Assembly (NCBI GenBank): GCA_963853835.1
Contig: OY970826.1
Coordinates: forward strand, 2,588,001-2,652,000
DNA length: 64,000 bases
Reading direction: 5' to 3'
DNA from: Calendula officinalis
Taxonomy: Eukaryota; Streptophyta; Magnoliopsida; Asterales; Asteraceae
Position 1 is the stretch's first letter. Every line of letters begins with the position of its first letter. Both the position numbers and the translations under genes were made by a program. This document shows positions 13,601 to 24,400 of this stretch, in pieces. The notes under the pieces are model-generated. The model did no database searches. It was not told the DNA's origin and saw only the letters and a program-made list of their open reading frames with translations.

Positions 13601-15667
13601 CAATGCAATGTTCATCAAGTGTAGATTTACTAACTTCCATCCAAGCTTTGTAACCGTCTGTGTGTTTATGCCCACAATAAAGATACTCGATTTCACAAAT
13701 ATTATCGTTTATACAAGCTGCCTCCCAACATGAACTTTTACGTTCAACCGCAAGTAGATACCAAAACGCCCCAAAAATCTGTTAATGTCGCTTAAATTAT
13801 GTGTCACAACATCAAAATAACATAGGTTTTTTTGGCATAAATGACTGCATACTTTTACATTTGGCACTGTTTAGTCACTGGAAGATGGTTTTGTGACCCA
13901 GTTAGATATTTTGTAGTATATAATTCTATCACATTAACCAAGGCTTCTAGCCTAGTGGTATTGGTGAAAAAGATAAGGTGTTGCCCATAACTTGTAGTTA
14001 ATGGGTTCAAGTCCCGTCGTGGACAAAATGGTGGGGTTTATTCCCCATAGGTGGAGGGTTTAAGGGAAGGCATAATGCCCCTTGTGGATGACCCTGTCTA
14101 GGCTCGAACCACTAACTTACTAACTGGCCGTTCAAAAAAAAGTTCTAGCACGATGATATAAATAGATAACCTTTTTTTGTAAAGTTATCATTTTTGTAAC
14201 AAAACTTTCTTTTTTGTACGGAATCATCTTTTAATGATCCAATTGGACAAAAATATTGTAAAATGACTTAGGGCTGAGTGCGGTCCAAAAACCGAACTGA
14301 AACCGATAATAATGAATTTTCAAAACCGAAAATCGAACCGATTACATGTTTTCGATTTTTGTTCAGTTCGGTTTCGATTTGTTATGGATTTCTCGGCCCA
14401 AGTGCTCACCCTTATCCGAGGACAGAATCGAACTGGACCGAAACCTAAAATCATGAAATTACATAACCGAAAATCAAACCAATTACATGTTTTCTGTTTC
14501 GGTTCGGCTTTTTCGGCCCAAATGCTCACCCATACAATGACTAAAAACATGGAAAAATGTAAAAGTACGTTGTTATTTTAGGAAAAAACAAAAGTAATAA
14601 GTTTGATATCAAAGAAACTTACATGACCAGCGAGAACAAACCAAACTAAATAATACGCCGCACCGGCCCACGCGGTTTCCGTGATGACACCGACGGTTTT
14701 TTTGAGCTCCGAAAATAGTGGTAGGATACGTACGGATCTTGGAACATATTGCAGGATTACAATCCACAATAAAGTCTTTTTTGTCCCCAAAACACCCGAA
14801 CCATGTGATTTGTGAAGGAACCTCCATACCACAATCTACATCAAACCATCAAGTAAGATAACAAAAAAAGGATACTTTTAATTTTTAATTTTACATTTGT
14901 CTTTGTTTACCTATTGTACAATTTTTTGTCAAGTTGGTTCACTAAAAAATGGCTTTGTATCTTGTTTGGGTCATTAGAACGTGGGGACCTTATAAACTGA
15001 CAATGTGGCGGTTACAAAATGACCCAAATGAGACAAAAAGCCATTTTTTAATGACCCATTCAGACATATATTTGTACAATAACTAAACAGTGACAAATGT
15101 AAAAGTATGCTGTTATATTTTAACCTGTGGTAAGGGTAGCACAGACAAAACATCCACTACAAAATAACGTTGCATATATCTTCTTGCAATTTGTGCAGGA
15201 TCTATAACAAGTTCACCACGTCCAAAAACCCGAGAAGACGGCGCGATATACGCCGTACGAAATTGTAGCACGATACGAACGAGATAAAAAAGATCAACTA
15301 ACGTCCTTACACTTGTAATAGAATGTGCTAAACTTCTATGTATTTTTAAGCAATAGTCTTTATTATTATAAAGAGGGATATAAAAGAACAAAGGATCCAC
15401 ATATACTGCAAGAATGCAAGATAAAACCAACAAACGGTTCCATATTAGAAGATTTTTGTCTTGAGGATCAATTATTTTTTTCTCGGTTACTTTTAAATCT
15501 TCTGGAAAAACGGCCCGTGTGACTCCCGTTTTTAAGGTTTGACCGATATTCATAAGTCCTTCCGACCCTCGTCTCATTCCTAATTTTATGGATTTGGATG
15601 CAGTTGGACGAGGTGGAAGGCCCGTATTGGCCCCTTCTTCGATATTGAATCCACATCTTTTCATCAT
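7605..15667 (-). CDS. Group II cyclic nucleotide-gated ion channel (CNGC5/6/9-like)
   Basis: Seven coding exons (transcript order) are 15667-15125, 14835-14623, 13778-13474, 12541-12430, 10089-9853, 8928-8534 and 7962-7605. They join in frame to 720 residues. Landmarks: RAVFPEDLKVTEKKIIDPQD before the first membrane segment; SRVFGRGELVIDPAQIARRY; the pore with selectivity filter GQG at about 357-359 (LSTLGQGLETSTY); a cyclic nucleotide/calmodulin-binding region in exon 6 (about 472-600, LKEGDFCGEELLTWALDP); an IQ motif at about 616 (FIQAAWRRY). A run of glutamates near 640 is encoded by a (CTT)n microsatellite. Length and motifs match plasma-membrane or nuclear-envelope calcium-permeable channels of plant group II. 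A 5' UTR exon probably ends at 16255. Intron 4 (10090-12429) holds a young LTR element. No lesion was seen, so the gene appears functional. Confidence 0.92.
8000..8525. repeat. AACCGAA-rich repeat with Stowaway-like scrap in CNGC intron
   Basis: Degenerate AACCGAAC/GGTTTCGGTT motifs fill the intron between exons 6 and 7. About 8128-8170 (CTTCCTCTGTTTCAAAATAT) resembles the end of the Stowaway family seen at 17 kb. Confidence 0.5.
9151..9451. mobile_element. hAT-like MITE with AACCGAA-filled interior
   Basis: The ends TAGGGGTGAGC and GCTCACCCCTA are inverted. The interior consists almost wholly of permuted ACCGAACCGAA / TTCGGTTCGG. The flanking octamers TTGCTGGC and TTGTCGGT match at five of eight positions. 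It lies in a CNGC intron. Confidence 0.6.
10318..10497. mobile_element. Mutator-type MITE, 9-bp target duplication
   Basis: The left end GCATTGATTCTTACAGAGCA and the reverse complement of the right end (GGGAACTGATTCTTACAGGG) are alike over about 28 bp. The flanks are ATCTTTTAA (10309-10317) and ATCTTTTAT (10498-10506). The 24322-26006 element has the same termini, so the two belong to one family. It lies inside CNGC intron 4. Confidence 0.75.
10782..11125 (+). repeat. 5' LTR
   Basis: It starts with TGATACGATC and ends with CGTATCA. It contains a TATA-like CTATAAATAGGG at about 10942. It is apparently identical to the 3' LTR. Confidence 0.93.
11184..11305 (+). repeat. ACTGTTCAYCG interspersed array in the LTR element leader
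   Basis: Eight copies of (A)CTGTTCA(C/T)CG, spaced every 12-18 bp, lie between the primer-binding site and the ORF. Confidence 0.85.
11327..12007 (+). CDS. Gag-like ORF of the non-autonomous LTR element
   Basis: This 226-residue ORF begins MYDVEADLVQSKVATGKRSS. Residues about 20-60 (FEQWMIDWKEKDRQWREEVE, then HREVEQQQHNEIMNLLRSLI) look like an amphipathic or coiled-coil stretch, as at the start of many Ty3/Gypsy gag proteins. The rest is charged and low in hydrophobic residues. No CCHC zinc knuckle, protease or polymerase motif is visible. Downstream of the stop, just before the purine tract, a GEDKV-like and GGG-like remnant suggests an internal deletion that joined the start of gag to the end of pol. 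It is probably not a host gene. Confidence 0.55.
   Translation: MYDVEADLVQSKVATGKRSSNFEQWMIDWKEKDRQWREEVERHREVEQQQHNEIMNLLRSLIENGTLVRRADSPMPSTTSLKEMEKKVVEEDLTVVIEPGLIDGNNNEKEEMSKTKIKEVHEDCPDAEDRGEPQSTRETRRVKAIEFWKKFVTLTSQTRKTKPQTTGQRVGDASYHKGVNLCHANLTLQGPNRKQLSQDSFASAFQFHFDLQKMDLQVKTWDPGIA
12050..12393 (+). repeat. 3' LTR
   Basis: It is apparently identical to the 5' LTR. Its right end lies only about 30 bp inside the CNGC intron from the donor of exon 12430-12541. Confidence 0.93.
12700..13262. mobile_element. Long inverted-repeat MITE in CNGC intron
   Basis: The left phrase ATATATCGTACTTCAAAATG and the right phrase TTTTGAAGTATGATACATAT are inverted and lie within longer imperfect arms. 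A second, inner inverted pair is TACAAGGATGGT / GACCATCCTTGTA. Related single arms occur at about 19860-19970 and 21590-21730. Confidence 0.55.
13933..14142 (+). mobile_element. tRNA-derived SINE in CNGC intron
   Basis: The A box TAGCCTAGTGG (13948-13958) and B box GGTTCAAGTCC (14004-14014) are well spaced for pol III. The tail is A-rich, and TTCTATCAC / TTCTAGCAC target duplications lie at 13924-13932 and 14143-14151. Orientation is opposite to the channel gene. Confidence 0.85.
14269..14534. mobile_element. hAT-like MITE with AACCGAA-filled interior
   Basis: The ends are TAGGGCTGAG and CTCACCCATA. The flanking octamers AAATGACT (14261-14268) and CAATGACT (14535-14542) match at seven of eight, as expected for hAT. 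It is a relative of the 9151-9451 element and shares its internal TATCCGAGGAC phrase. Confidence 0.75.
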
Positions 15668-16254
15668 AATGATTATTAGATGAATTTAACAACCTATTAA
15701 TGTTGTTTTGTAACCATTATTGAACATTTATACAAATGAGAAGGTGTTCAAGATGTTTCACCGGACAATAATTCTCTGAATCATCCATTAAATGCAGTTA
15801 AAATGCATTGGGTTACCATATGAAGACTGTAACTACACGAAGAACACCAATTTACACACATGAATAGCAGGCGATAAAAAATAAGATCAATATTTCAATT
15901 TGTTCTGCAATTGATCACCGATCTGTATTATGACAAAATCAAACGACATATCAGACATTTTGCACCTATGTAATCAATATATTAAATAATTTGTTCGATT
16001 CAGCTCAAAATCACATTATCGCAAATCATGGAGCTGAAAAGGTCAGATTATAAGGTTTTTTGACGCGTGCAATCAAACATTATAATTGTTTTATTAATTC
16101 AAATCTCAAGCAACCACAAAATTATAACATGTAGCCATTATTGAACATAATTTCGGAAAATGACGTCAGAAATTAGGAAATCTAAACCACCAAACGAAAA
16201 TCATATCTATCGACGAAGAAACATAGATCAAATTCAAGGAATTAACACACATAC

Positions 16255-16400
16255 CTTAAGAATATTATCGATTATTGCATTCTATCAGATGCTTTCTGTT
16301 TGACAAAGGATCAAAATCAATGAAACAAAACGGAAAACAAGGGTTTCGCACGCGCCATATACAGATTAGGGTATAATTTGGGGGAAACTTTGGCGCGAAA
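16255..16400 (-). promoter_or_regulatory. Probable 5' UTR exon of the CNGC gene
   Basis: Minus-strand CTTAAG followed by GTATGTGTG gives a consensus donor (GT at 16253-16254). It lies about 590 bp upstream of the start codon, with no ATG-initiated ORF. Plant CNGC genes often have a leader intron. The upstream boundary is a guess. Confidence 0.4.
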
Positions 16401-16513
16401 GAGGGGGAATAATTTAAGAGGTGTTATGGGTAGATGGATCGCAAAAAACGGTTAGCCGTTGGTCTAGTTGTTTTATAAAAGGGCAATAAGGACATTATAA
16501 GTATAAGTTTCGA

Positions 16514-16673
16514 GGGTTTTGATAAAGACAGCCCTAAGAGCTGTCAAAAGACATGCATAATAAACTTCTAAATTCATTGTAACCGATTCCTGCATTATAG
16601 GAATTACTCCCTCTATAGAAAAATGTACACAATTTATTATGCACTTATTGATAACCCGTCATTATCAAAACCC
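16514..16673. mobile_element. MITE with GACAGCCCTAAGAGCTGTC end palindrome
   Basis: The left end GGGTTTTGATAAAGACAG is the inverse of the right end GTCATTATCAAAACCC. It is the first of three copies in the window (also 36498 and 58755). It lies just upstream of the CNGC leader exon. Confidence 0.65.
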
Positions 16674-17031
16674 ATGTATTTAAGCTTCGATTTCTTTTTA
16701 AACATTGCTTAAGGGCTATGGTTAGCTTAACAATCAAATTTTGGTCATTAAATAATTAATTTTATTAACAAACGATGGTTTTAAATGTCTTCAATTATCA
16801 TATATGGCAAGGCTATGAATAATTATTGATAAAAAGAGATTTCTTAGAGATAACGGGTTTGATTCTTTCTTAGATAAACATTTACCAAATGGTTAAATGA
16901 TGATTCAAAAACGGTAACGCTTAGATCGTATATATCATGAGCAAAACACCGCCACTCAGGAAAACCCTTACAATGAGGATACCTTTAAAAAGAACAGAAT
17001 AATAGTTTTAGAAATGGATATATCATATACT

Positions 17032-17341
17032 TCCTCCGTATCAAAATAAGTGACACACTTTCCATTTTGGGTGTATCAAAATAAGTGACACACTTTGAAA
17101 CTTTCCTTATTTGATAAAAATAGTGAGACACTTACCTACTAACTATCTACTTTAATAAAGTGAAATTACCCGTATACCCTTACTTTTACCTTTAAAACTC
17201 ATTAATATCACTTTATTCAACAAAAGTGGGACCTACTCTCCACTAACTATGTACTTTAATCTATTTTAACCTCTACTTTAATCTTTTACCTCAAAAGACG
17301 TGTAAGCCAATTTATGTCACTTATTTTGATACGGAAGAAAT
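17032..17341. mobile_element. Stowaway-like MITE
   Basis: The ends CTTCCTCCGTATCAAAATAA and TTATTTTGATACGGAAGAAA are inverted, next to TA. The subterminal phrase AAGTGACACACTTT is repeated. Confidence 0.75.
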
Positions 17342-17349
17342 ATTTTTTT

Positions 17350-18336
17350 TGTTAAATTTATGCTAAAAAAAACTTTAGATTTTGTATGTTGGTAAGTGTT
17401 AGATAAAAGTTAGAGTAAAGTAGAAAATTTGTCCCTTTGTTTACTGCATTCTATGATCTTATCTTGAATTTTCTTTTCATGGGTTTTGTCCGTATGATTT
17501 TCGATTTCCAGGAATTTTGTCTCTTTGTCCGTCTAAATTAGACTCTTAAGTTGCCTCAGATACCAAACACATGAGGGTATTTTGGTCATTTTCTTCCGAC
17601 CTTCTTCTCCCTATAAATCTGCAAATTAACCCTTCCTCACCTCTATAAACCCTCCTTATAAAACACACACATTCTTTAACTTGAATTCAATATTTCTCTT
17701 GAATTCTTCTAACATTTCAATAAATCTTCACTAACATGCCTGAAAGCAAGGTAATATCCATCTCTATTTATTCATAAGTTTTAAACCATTTTAATAATTT
17801 TATAATCTTCGTCAAATTCATCGTCTTCGTGGATTCATTTTACGTCGTCTTTGTCAAATTCTCCGGGATAGCTGCAGAGGATTTGAACCCCTGTAGCATC
17901 GCCGCCGTTTGAATTTGCAGAGTCGCCGAAGAATCATGAATCGTCGGGTTGTTAATTAGGTCTTTTCCATGTGTCAATTAGGTCTTTAATTAGGGTTCGT
18001 TTGAATTTGTGCAGGGGCCTGATTGAAGAAGAAATTGTCGGGTTGTTGGAGGAATTTGAGCTGACATCGTTTTGATTGTGATTGCTTGTTCATCACCAGG
18101 TTTTCCAATTTCACCCATAATCATAATTCGAAAATTATAAACAAAAATGTTGGTGGAAGGTTGGTGATTTGTTCGGAGGATGATGTTGTTGAGCTATGGC
18201 GATGGCCAAAATGTGGTAGGTTTTGCAAGGAAGAAGAAAGAAGAATGGAGGGGAAAAACTTAGAAAAAGGAGTTTGATGGAGGGACATAATCCTAGGAAA
18301 TCGAAAACTCACAACAACAAAAAGAAAAATTAATAT
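17350..18336. other. Unassigned stretch with promoter-like patch
   Basis: CTATAAATCTGC and CTCTATAAACCC (about 17614-17650) resemble a plant TATA region. ATGCCTGAAAGCAAG then GTAATATCC (about 17736-17760) could be a short first exon with a donor, but no continuing frame was recognised. GC-rich patches follow (17880-17950). It may be a gene 5' end carried here by a transposon. Confidence 0.3.
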
Positions 18337-18339
18337 TTA

Positions 18340-18490
18340 GGGCATGTTTGGGTAAGTTTCTCAAAAGTGCTTATTGACTTCTTGAGAAGTCAAAATCAAG
18401 AAGTAATGAGTCCCTTACTTTTTGATTTTGGCTTCTCAAGAAGCCAATAAATCAATAAGTAGCTTTTTAAAAACATTCCCAAACATGCCC
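18340..18490. mobile_element. Tourist-like MITE, TTA target duplication
   Basis: GGGCATGTTTGGG and CCCAAACATGCCC ends are flanked by TTA at 18337-18339 and 18491-18493. Confidence 0.85.
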
Positions 18491-18502
18491 TTAGTCATAC
18501 CA

Positions 18503-18648
18503 GGCATGTTTGGATAAGCTTTTTAGAAATGTTAATGACTTATTAGCTTTTTGAAAAAGCTAATATCAAGAAGTAAAGGATTTTTCTTTTTTGATTTTGG
18601 CTTCTTAAGTCAATAAAATCCTTTTCAAAAGGTTACCCAAACATGCCC
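18503..18648. mobile_element. Second Tourist-like MITE, 12 bp after the first
   Basis: GGCATGTTTGGATAAGC at the left and CCCAAACATGCCC at the right, followed by TTA. The left duplication is lost. It has the same family ends as 18340-18490. Confidence 0.75.
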
Positions 18649-18679
18649 TTAGACCGAATCTGTATATTTAGACCCTCAC

Positions 18680-18790
18680 TTAATAAGATGATATGTGTAA
18701 TCTAATAATTTTTATTCTTAATATTATTATTTAATTTTGACACATATCTTCATCTAATGAGTACGAGTTATGAAGATGACCAAATAATAA
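18680..18790. repeat. Fragment of the MITE family present at 30756
   Basis: Phrases such as AATTTTGACACATATCTTCATCTAATGAG match the interior of the 30.8-kb MITE. Other fragments lie at about 50885-50985 and 53915-54035. Confidence 0.5.
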
Positions 18791-19321
18791 GACTAAATTA
18801 AGAAAACAATTAAGTAAGACAACTATTTTTTCAAATAGCCCCTGTATTATACAACTCGCGTAATATTAGGCCCCCAGATCCAAAATAAGTAAGCAAACTA
18901 TTTTCCCAACATGGATTTACAAGCAAAATTTTCATCATTTGATTTTACAGTACATATATATTAGGCTTGTGGAAACTGAATGAACCTAGCCAGAGCGAAC
19001 CGAGCTATACGGATTCGATTCTCAATTTTAATTTTCATGCAAAATAGGTTCTCAATCTGATTCGATCCGGTCCAAAATCAAAAAAAGGTCAGAAAAAGTC
19101 AAAAAGCATTTTGTTAGTTCTCGGTTCGTTTCCAAGCGGTTTGGTTATTGGACTGGCAAGCAAGTATTCTCAACATAAAAAGAAGTCAGAAATCAATTGC
19201 ATTTTAAGCTCATCAAGCAGAATTTTCTTTACAAGAGAGCTCCAAAAAAAAAAAAAAAAAAAACTTTTGGATTGTGATATAAAAGTTATATTTTTTAAAC
19301 AAATTTTGGTTCATAATCATT

Positions 19322-22300
19322 CTACAAGGGCATGAGTCTTTTATATCTAAAAAACCATAAAAAGGAAGTAAATATGATGGCTCCGGTAACACCCGTGATT
19401 ACCAAAACCCATGTAAATGCTGATGGATTATTGAATAATGGAATCACAAAATTCATGCCAAATATTCCTGCTACTACTCCAAATATGGCAACAACAAATG
19501 TTGCCGTTGTTAGTATCAACTCAAATTGTATAAGCTGGTTTCTCACATTATCCTGCACTTTAAATATTTATCATTTATAAAAAAATAAAATAAGAAAAGG
19601 AGGGGAAATAAAAATAAGGGTGTTTTGGTCATTTTAGGTCAAAATGGATGAAATTTGAAGATAATAGGTACAAAAATCATGAAATTAAAATATACAGGGA
19701 CAAAAAAGACGAAATTAAAAGTATAGGGACAAAATCGTAGAATTCGGAAGACTCCGGAGACAATTTCTATAGTTTACTAAAAAACCATAAATAAGAAAAG
19801 GTAAGCATGGTTTAGACAGATCACTCTTATAATTGTATGTATTGAGAAGTGAAATATGATGGTAAGTTGGTTAGGTAAAAATGTAGATAAAAATGGTTAA
19901 TTATAGCAAAAGGTAAGTTTTGAAATACGACAAATACAATTGTAAACATGTATAGTTTGCGCTTGTTATAGACTTAAGACTCTAAAAAAGGGTAAAATGG
20001 TCTTTTACTAATCTTGCTAAAATCTAAAGAGGGTAAAAATAAAGAAAGGAAACATACGAGTTGGATGTTGATGAAATCTTCAGTGTCATCAATGTATTCC
20101 TTAAGCTGGCAAAAAGACAAAAGGAGGTTGTTAACAAAATTGCAACCGAACCACTAAACAATACAAGGTAAACTAAAGGTGGCAAAATGGGCGGGTCACA
20201 GGTCGGGTTGGGTTGACCCGGAACACTTTTTGTTTAATACATTGTTTTATTTTTATACGTGATTAGTGTGTCAAATATGATTACAAAACACTTTTTATCC
20301 AAAAAAAATAATTTTTACATATGATCACAAAAAACATACTTCAAGAACTTTTCAACCAGTTTGACCCGGCCACTTTTTTTTTCAAAAATTTACCCGTTAC
20401 AAATAAAAATAAGAGAAAATTACACCATATTACATGTTTGGTCATTTAGTTTCAGAAATTACATTGGTAGTCCTTATTTTTGAAGCTATTGACACGTTTG
20501 GTCCTTTACCTATACATACGTTAACTTTTCCCGTCTGTTTAAGTAAAGGACCAAACATGTCAATAGTGTCAGAAATAAATAAGGATTATAGTGTAATTTA
20601 TGAAACTAAAGGACTAAATACGTAATATGGTACAAACCTAAAGGACCATTTGTGTAATTTACTCTAATAATAAAAATGACTTACAGATGTCAACTTATTA
20701 AGAGTACTATCAATAACCACAAAATAAGCCTCTAACAACATCTCCAATTCTTCAATATTTTCTGTACCACTTTGTGAGCTCCTCATACTATCATGTCTAC
20801 TTCTTGCAACACTCACAGTTTTTTCAAGTTTTCGGCTTTCTGGAGGTGAAGAAACGGGCGAAACCGGAGCAGAAACTGACGATTGTTGACCGTCGGTTGA
20901 CCGGAATCCGGTTACAGATTGTTCTATATTGTCGAATAATGAATCCATACGTCTTTTTTTCTCGGTTAGGTACATTTCAGCCATGTCACCATCATCATCC
21001 ATTAGTTGCTCTATTTCATCTCGGACCTGTGGGTAACGGGTTAAACGGGTCAGGTCAAAACGGGTGGTTTTGGTTCGGGTTGGGTTGACCCATAACACTT
21101 TCTGTCCAAAGTTTTAAAAAAAGTGTAAATAACTAAATAGCTAGTGTGTCAAATATGATTTAAAAAATTATATTATTTTAGTAATAAGTTGTGCTTTGAC
21201 TAAAATGATTTTGGAGGTTTTATTCATTAAAAAATAAACTTGGGAGATATTTAACCTTTTTCACTTTTTGACTCGTTAGAGGTAAAAAAAAAAAAAACTG
21301 AATCAAACCATTTATTATCACCTTTTGAACCCTTCGGGTTAATGCAACAAGTCTGCTTTTTAGCCTTCGAACACGTTCCAAATTTAAAGTACTAATCTTT
21401 GATGTAAGTTAATCTAGCAATGGATATGCTTCAATTTCTAATTCTGCAGCCTAATATAAATTTAAAAAATAATAAGAAAATGTCATCACCAAATAGAAAA
21501 TATTTACAGCTCACAAAGTGTAATAATTTACTATAAAGCTACTAATATTGAAGAATTTTATCAACTATACACAAATTGCTATTGTACGTATTTGACTATG
21601 AAAATAACCTTTTGTTGTAATTTGGTTACAGAAGATGGTAAAAATCGAAGTAAATTAATTACATGAAAATGGTTAAAATTAATAATTTAATTACTTCAAA
21701 AGGTAAGTTTTGGAAGTTTGTTACATTAAAAGATTAATTTGATGGTAAAAAATAAATATTTTATAAACATTTTTCCTTGTTATAAACTGTAAAAAAATCG
21801 ACAATTATATAACAAACCTGTGTATCCAAAAACGTACAAGCCGCCTCAAGAGCAACTTCAAGAGCCCTAAACTCAAACGGCAAATAATCCGGCGAATTAT
21901 TCCCAAACATATCACCAATTTTACTATTATGCCCTTCACTTTGCCAACCACTAATTGCTTTTAACCGTCTTTGCAACTCAACAACATATTGTAACACATA
22001 ACTATCAAGAGAATTCAACAACAAAACTTCATCAGCAGTTATAATACACCGAATTTGCTCCAAATTCACAACAATCGCTTTTTCGCGACCCAAAATCGTT
22101 GACGGGTAGACAAATAACGGGTCAAGTAACCGAAGATCTCGGGCAGGAAGATCACACCGACGCATGATTGTGAATTTGTCGACTTCGATTATTTGAGAAT
22201 TTGCGGTTTCGGCATCGACCCGTATCCATGAACGGAGGCTTTGACCGCGTTTTTTGAGGTTTAAAAGGTCAACGGGTTGGCGACCAGATGCAGATGGTCG

Positions 22301-22372
22301 GTAAGATGGATCTCTGAGATTTGTTGATGAGTTTGGTCTTGGTGGGAGTAGGGGTTTCTTTAGGTCTGCCAT
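19322..22372 (-). CDS. MRS2-1: MRS2/CorA-type magnesium transporter with an in-frame stop
   Basis: Exons (transcript order) are 22372-21818, 21450-21322, 21026-20685, 20105-20058 and 19552-19322, with GT-AG borders and full phase agreement over 435 codons. The product begins MADLKKPLLPPRPNSSTNLR. It contains RCDLPARDLRLLDPLFVYPS, ITADEVLLLNSLDSYVLQYV, the long helical segment VRDEIEQLMDDDGDMAEMYL, two C-terminal membrane helices and the diagnostic GMN at 390-392 (GIFGMNF), ending RYKRLMPL. This matches plant MRS2-1-like Mg2+ channels. The oddity is codon 199: TAA (21411-21409) stands where the family has GAA in YPLLDELTSK. All else is intact, so this is a fresh null allele, a very recent pseudogene or a base error. 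Exon 2 is 129 bp, so skipping it would keep frame. Confidence 0.9.
20411..20667. mobile_element. Inverted-repeat MITE in MRS2 intron
   Basis: AGAGAAAATTACACCATATT and AAGGACCATTTGTGTAATTT are inverted. Further inward pairs are CACGTTTGGTCC / GGACCAAACATG. Confidence 0.6.
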
Positions 22373-22479
22373 TGAAGTGGTTTAACAACTGTTTTAACTG
22401 TCTAACTGCAGAATATGAATGTAAAGTGTAATGAGTAATGAGTAAATTGGAAAATTTATCCAGGAAAAAAGGGCGTAAA

Positions 22480-22718
22480 TGTCGTAAAATAGCAGTATAC
22501 TTTAGGTGGTGGTCCATTTTGGTAATTATAAACTTTTAAGGCCCGTTTTGGTTCTGTAATGACTTTTTTTCGTCCTTATCTGGTAATTTAAAAGAAGTTT
22601 TTTTTGGCCCTATATGGTTATTACCTCTTATTTTAAAAATAGACGAGTTAAAAATTTGTAATTACCAAAACGGATCTTAAAAAGGTATAGTTACCAAAAC
22701 GGACGACCACCTAAAGTA
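22480..22718. mobile_element. Inverted-repeat MITE upstream of MRS2
   Basis: The left phrase TACTTTAGGTGGTGGTCC and right phrase GGACGACCACCTAAAGTA are inverse. Relatives lie at about 770-990 (LPA3-like intron) and 61720-62010 (SERINC leader intron). Confidence 0.65.
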
Positions 22719-22719
22719 G

Positions 22720-23065
22720 GGACGTGTTTGGCTTCTTGAATCGGACTAGAACCGGAAAAAATGAAAAAACCAAAATCATAAATTGAATAAAAACAAGAAC
22801 CAAGAATTGGACCGAAATAATGGTTCCGGTTCGGTCCGGTTTTTTCAGGTTTAGAACCAGTTAGAGCTGAAAACTACAGCATCAACCTTAACTACCATGG
22901 TTTTGAGAAGATATGTTAGAGTCGAAACTGTCAAATTCTGGTTCTAGAATCGAAAAAACCGCAACCGAAAAAAGACAAAAAGGAGATCAAAGAATTAACC
23001 CGAAAACCATAAATCGGCTCCAACCGATTCCAGTTCGGTTTTCAGTTCAAAAAACTCATACCTAA
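22720..23065. repeat. AACCGG-rich degenerate repeat
   Basis: It is packed with GGAACCGG/CGGTTCGGTCC-type words, like the hAT-like elements, but no confident ends or duplication were found. Confidence 0.45.
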
Positions 23066-24400
23066 GTATATCGATATTTTATGATGTTTGACCAACAAAA
23101 AATAAAATAAATAGATATACAATGTTTTGTTAGTTTATACAATTATACATAAAGTCGTTGATGCATAATAGGCATGAATCATTATACGAGTGTTTAATAT
23201 GGGCATGGTTGTATTCTTTGAAAGTGACTATAATATATAAACATACAAAAAACTGTTTGCGTTTTTGCTGAATTTGGGAAGAAAATACACTTTTTCAAAG
23301 TTTAAGCTGAAAATATGCATATTCCCAAACACCATATTATTAACAGTGTCGAGAAAGCATCTACTTATGATATACCAAAAAATGGAAATACTCGCCAAAT
23401 TTTGAAAATCATGTCATATCCACTTACAATAAAATATAATCAGCAGTATAATTATTTGCCTCAAGAGTTACCTATAAAAACAGATGTAAAACAGTTACAA
23501 ATTGCAATGAACAGTTATTCGTATGTTGATTTTTGCATAATTATATCAACCTAAAGTTTTTGCACAGTTCGATCTTCCATGAACTGAACTTAATCGATCA
23601 AATATGCTTACGAAATCACTCAATGAAATGAACGAAAAATCAAGTCAAATTGAGAGCAAAAAACAACTAATTAGCCACTTACTTGCTACGATGATGAAAT
23701 TAGGGTTTTAATTAACAAAAACCCCAAATACAACACTAGCCGATGATCAAACAATTTGAAAGAGTAACATATGAAGTATTATTATCAAACAACTAATTCA
23801 AAGAACGATAAATCGATACATCAACGCATCATCAGTATATATAGATATAAAATCAGTATAAATGAACTTACAGATGCATGTATTGAATTGAATGTAAATA
23901 TCTTCGAGGTGAAGCAATAATCAATGAGATTAGTACATGTTCAGAAGTATCAGAGAATACAGTTGCCGCCTATATAAATACACCTATAGATACAGAATTT
24001 GTATCTATATGTGACTGTATGAATTCATGGAAAGAAGAAAAGCTTAAAATCAATAAATTTTGAACTATAAACAAACAGATTGCCTACCGGATTTTGCTAA
24101 TGATATCATGCTTGGTTGCTTGTGGTGGAGTTCGTTAAACGACGTCGTAACAAACTAATTGTTTAGCATTTGTAAAATGTTGATATACGAGTATTAAATT
24201 ACAAATTGAACTTATTCTACTGAAGAATAACTTCAATTAGAATTATATATTTTGGGTATGTTTGTGCCTTGTTTATTGTAATAAAAATTCAATGAAGGAT
24301 TATAATACGCTATAAGTATAAGGGAACTGATATATACAGAGCGTTTTTTAGAAATGCAGAGCAATTTAATGTTTAAATACAATTATACCCTTTTTTTTTT

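Larger units (their letters stand above)
22406..23968 (-). promoter_or_regulatory. Probable leader intron and 5' UTR exon of MRS2
   Basis: A good acceptor (ATATTCTGCAG, AG at 22406-22407) lies 33 bp before the MRS2 start. A consensus donor ATCT-GTAAGTTC (GT at 23870-23871) ends a possible leader exon of about 95 nt, which begins near an AT-box at about 23965-23975. The same donor and box recur in the duplicate at 41.2 kb. A plus-strand reading of the TATAAATAC box is also possible. Confidence 0.35.

Noticed and set aside
18086..18312. 63-codon ORFs on both strands at 18.1-18.3 kb
   Set aside because: No recognisable motif, no supporting splice structure, and mutually overlapping frames in a repeat-rich stretch.
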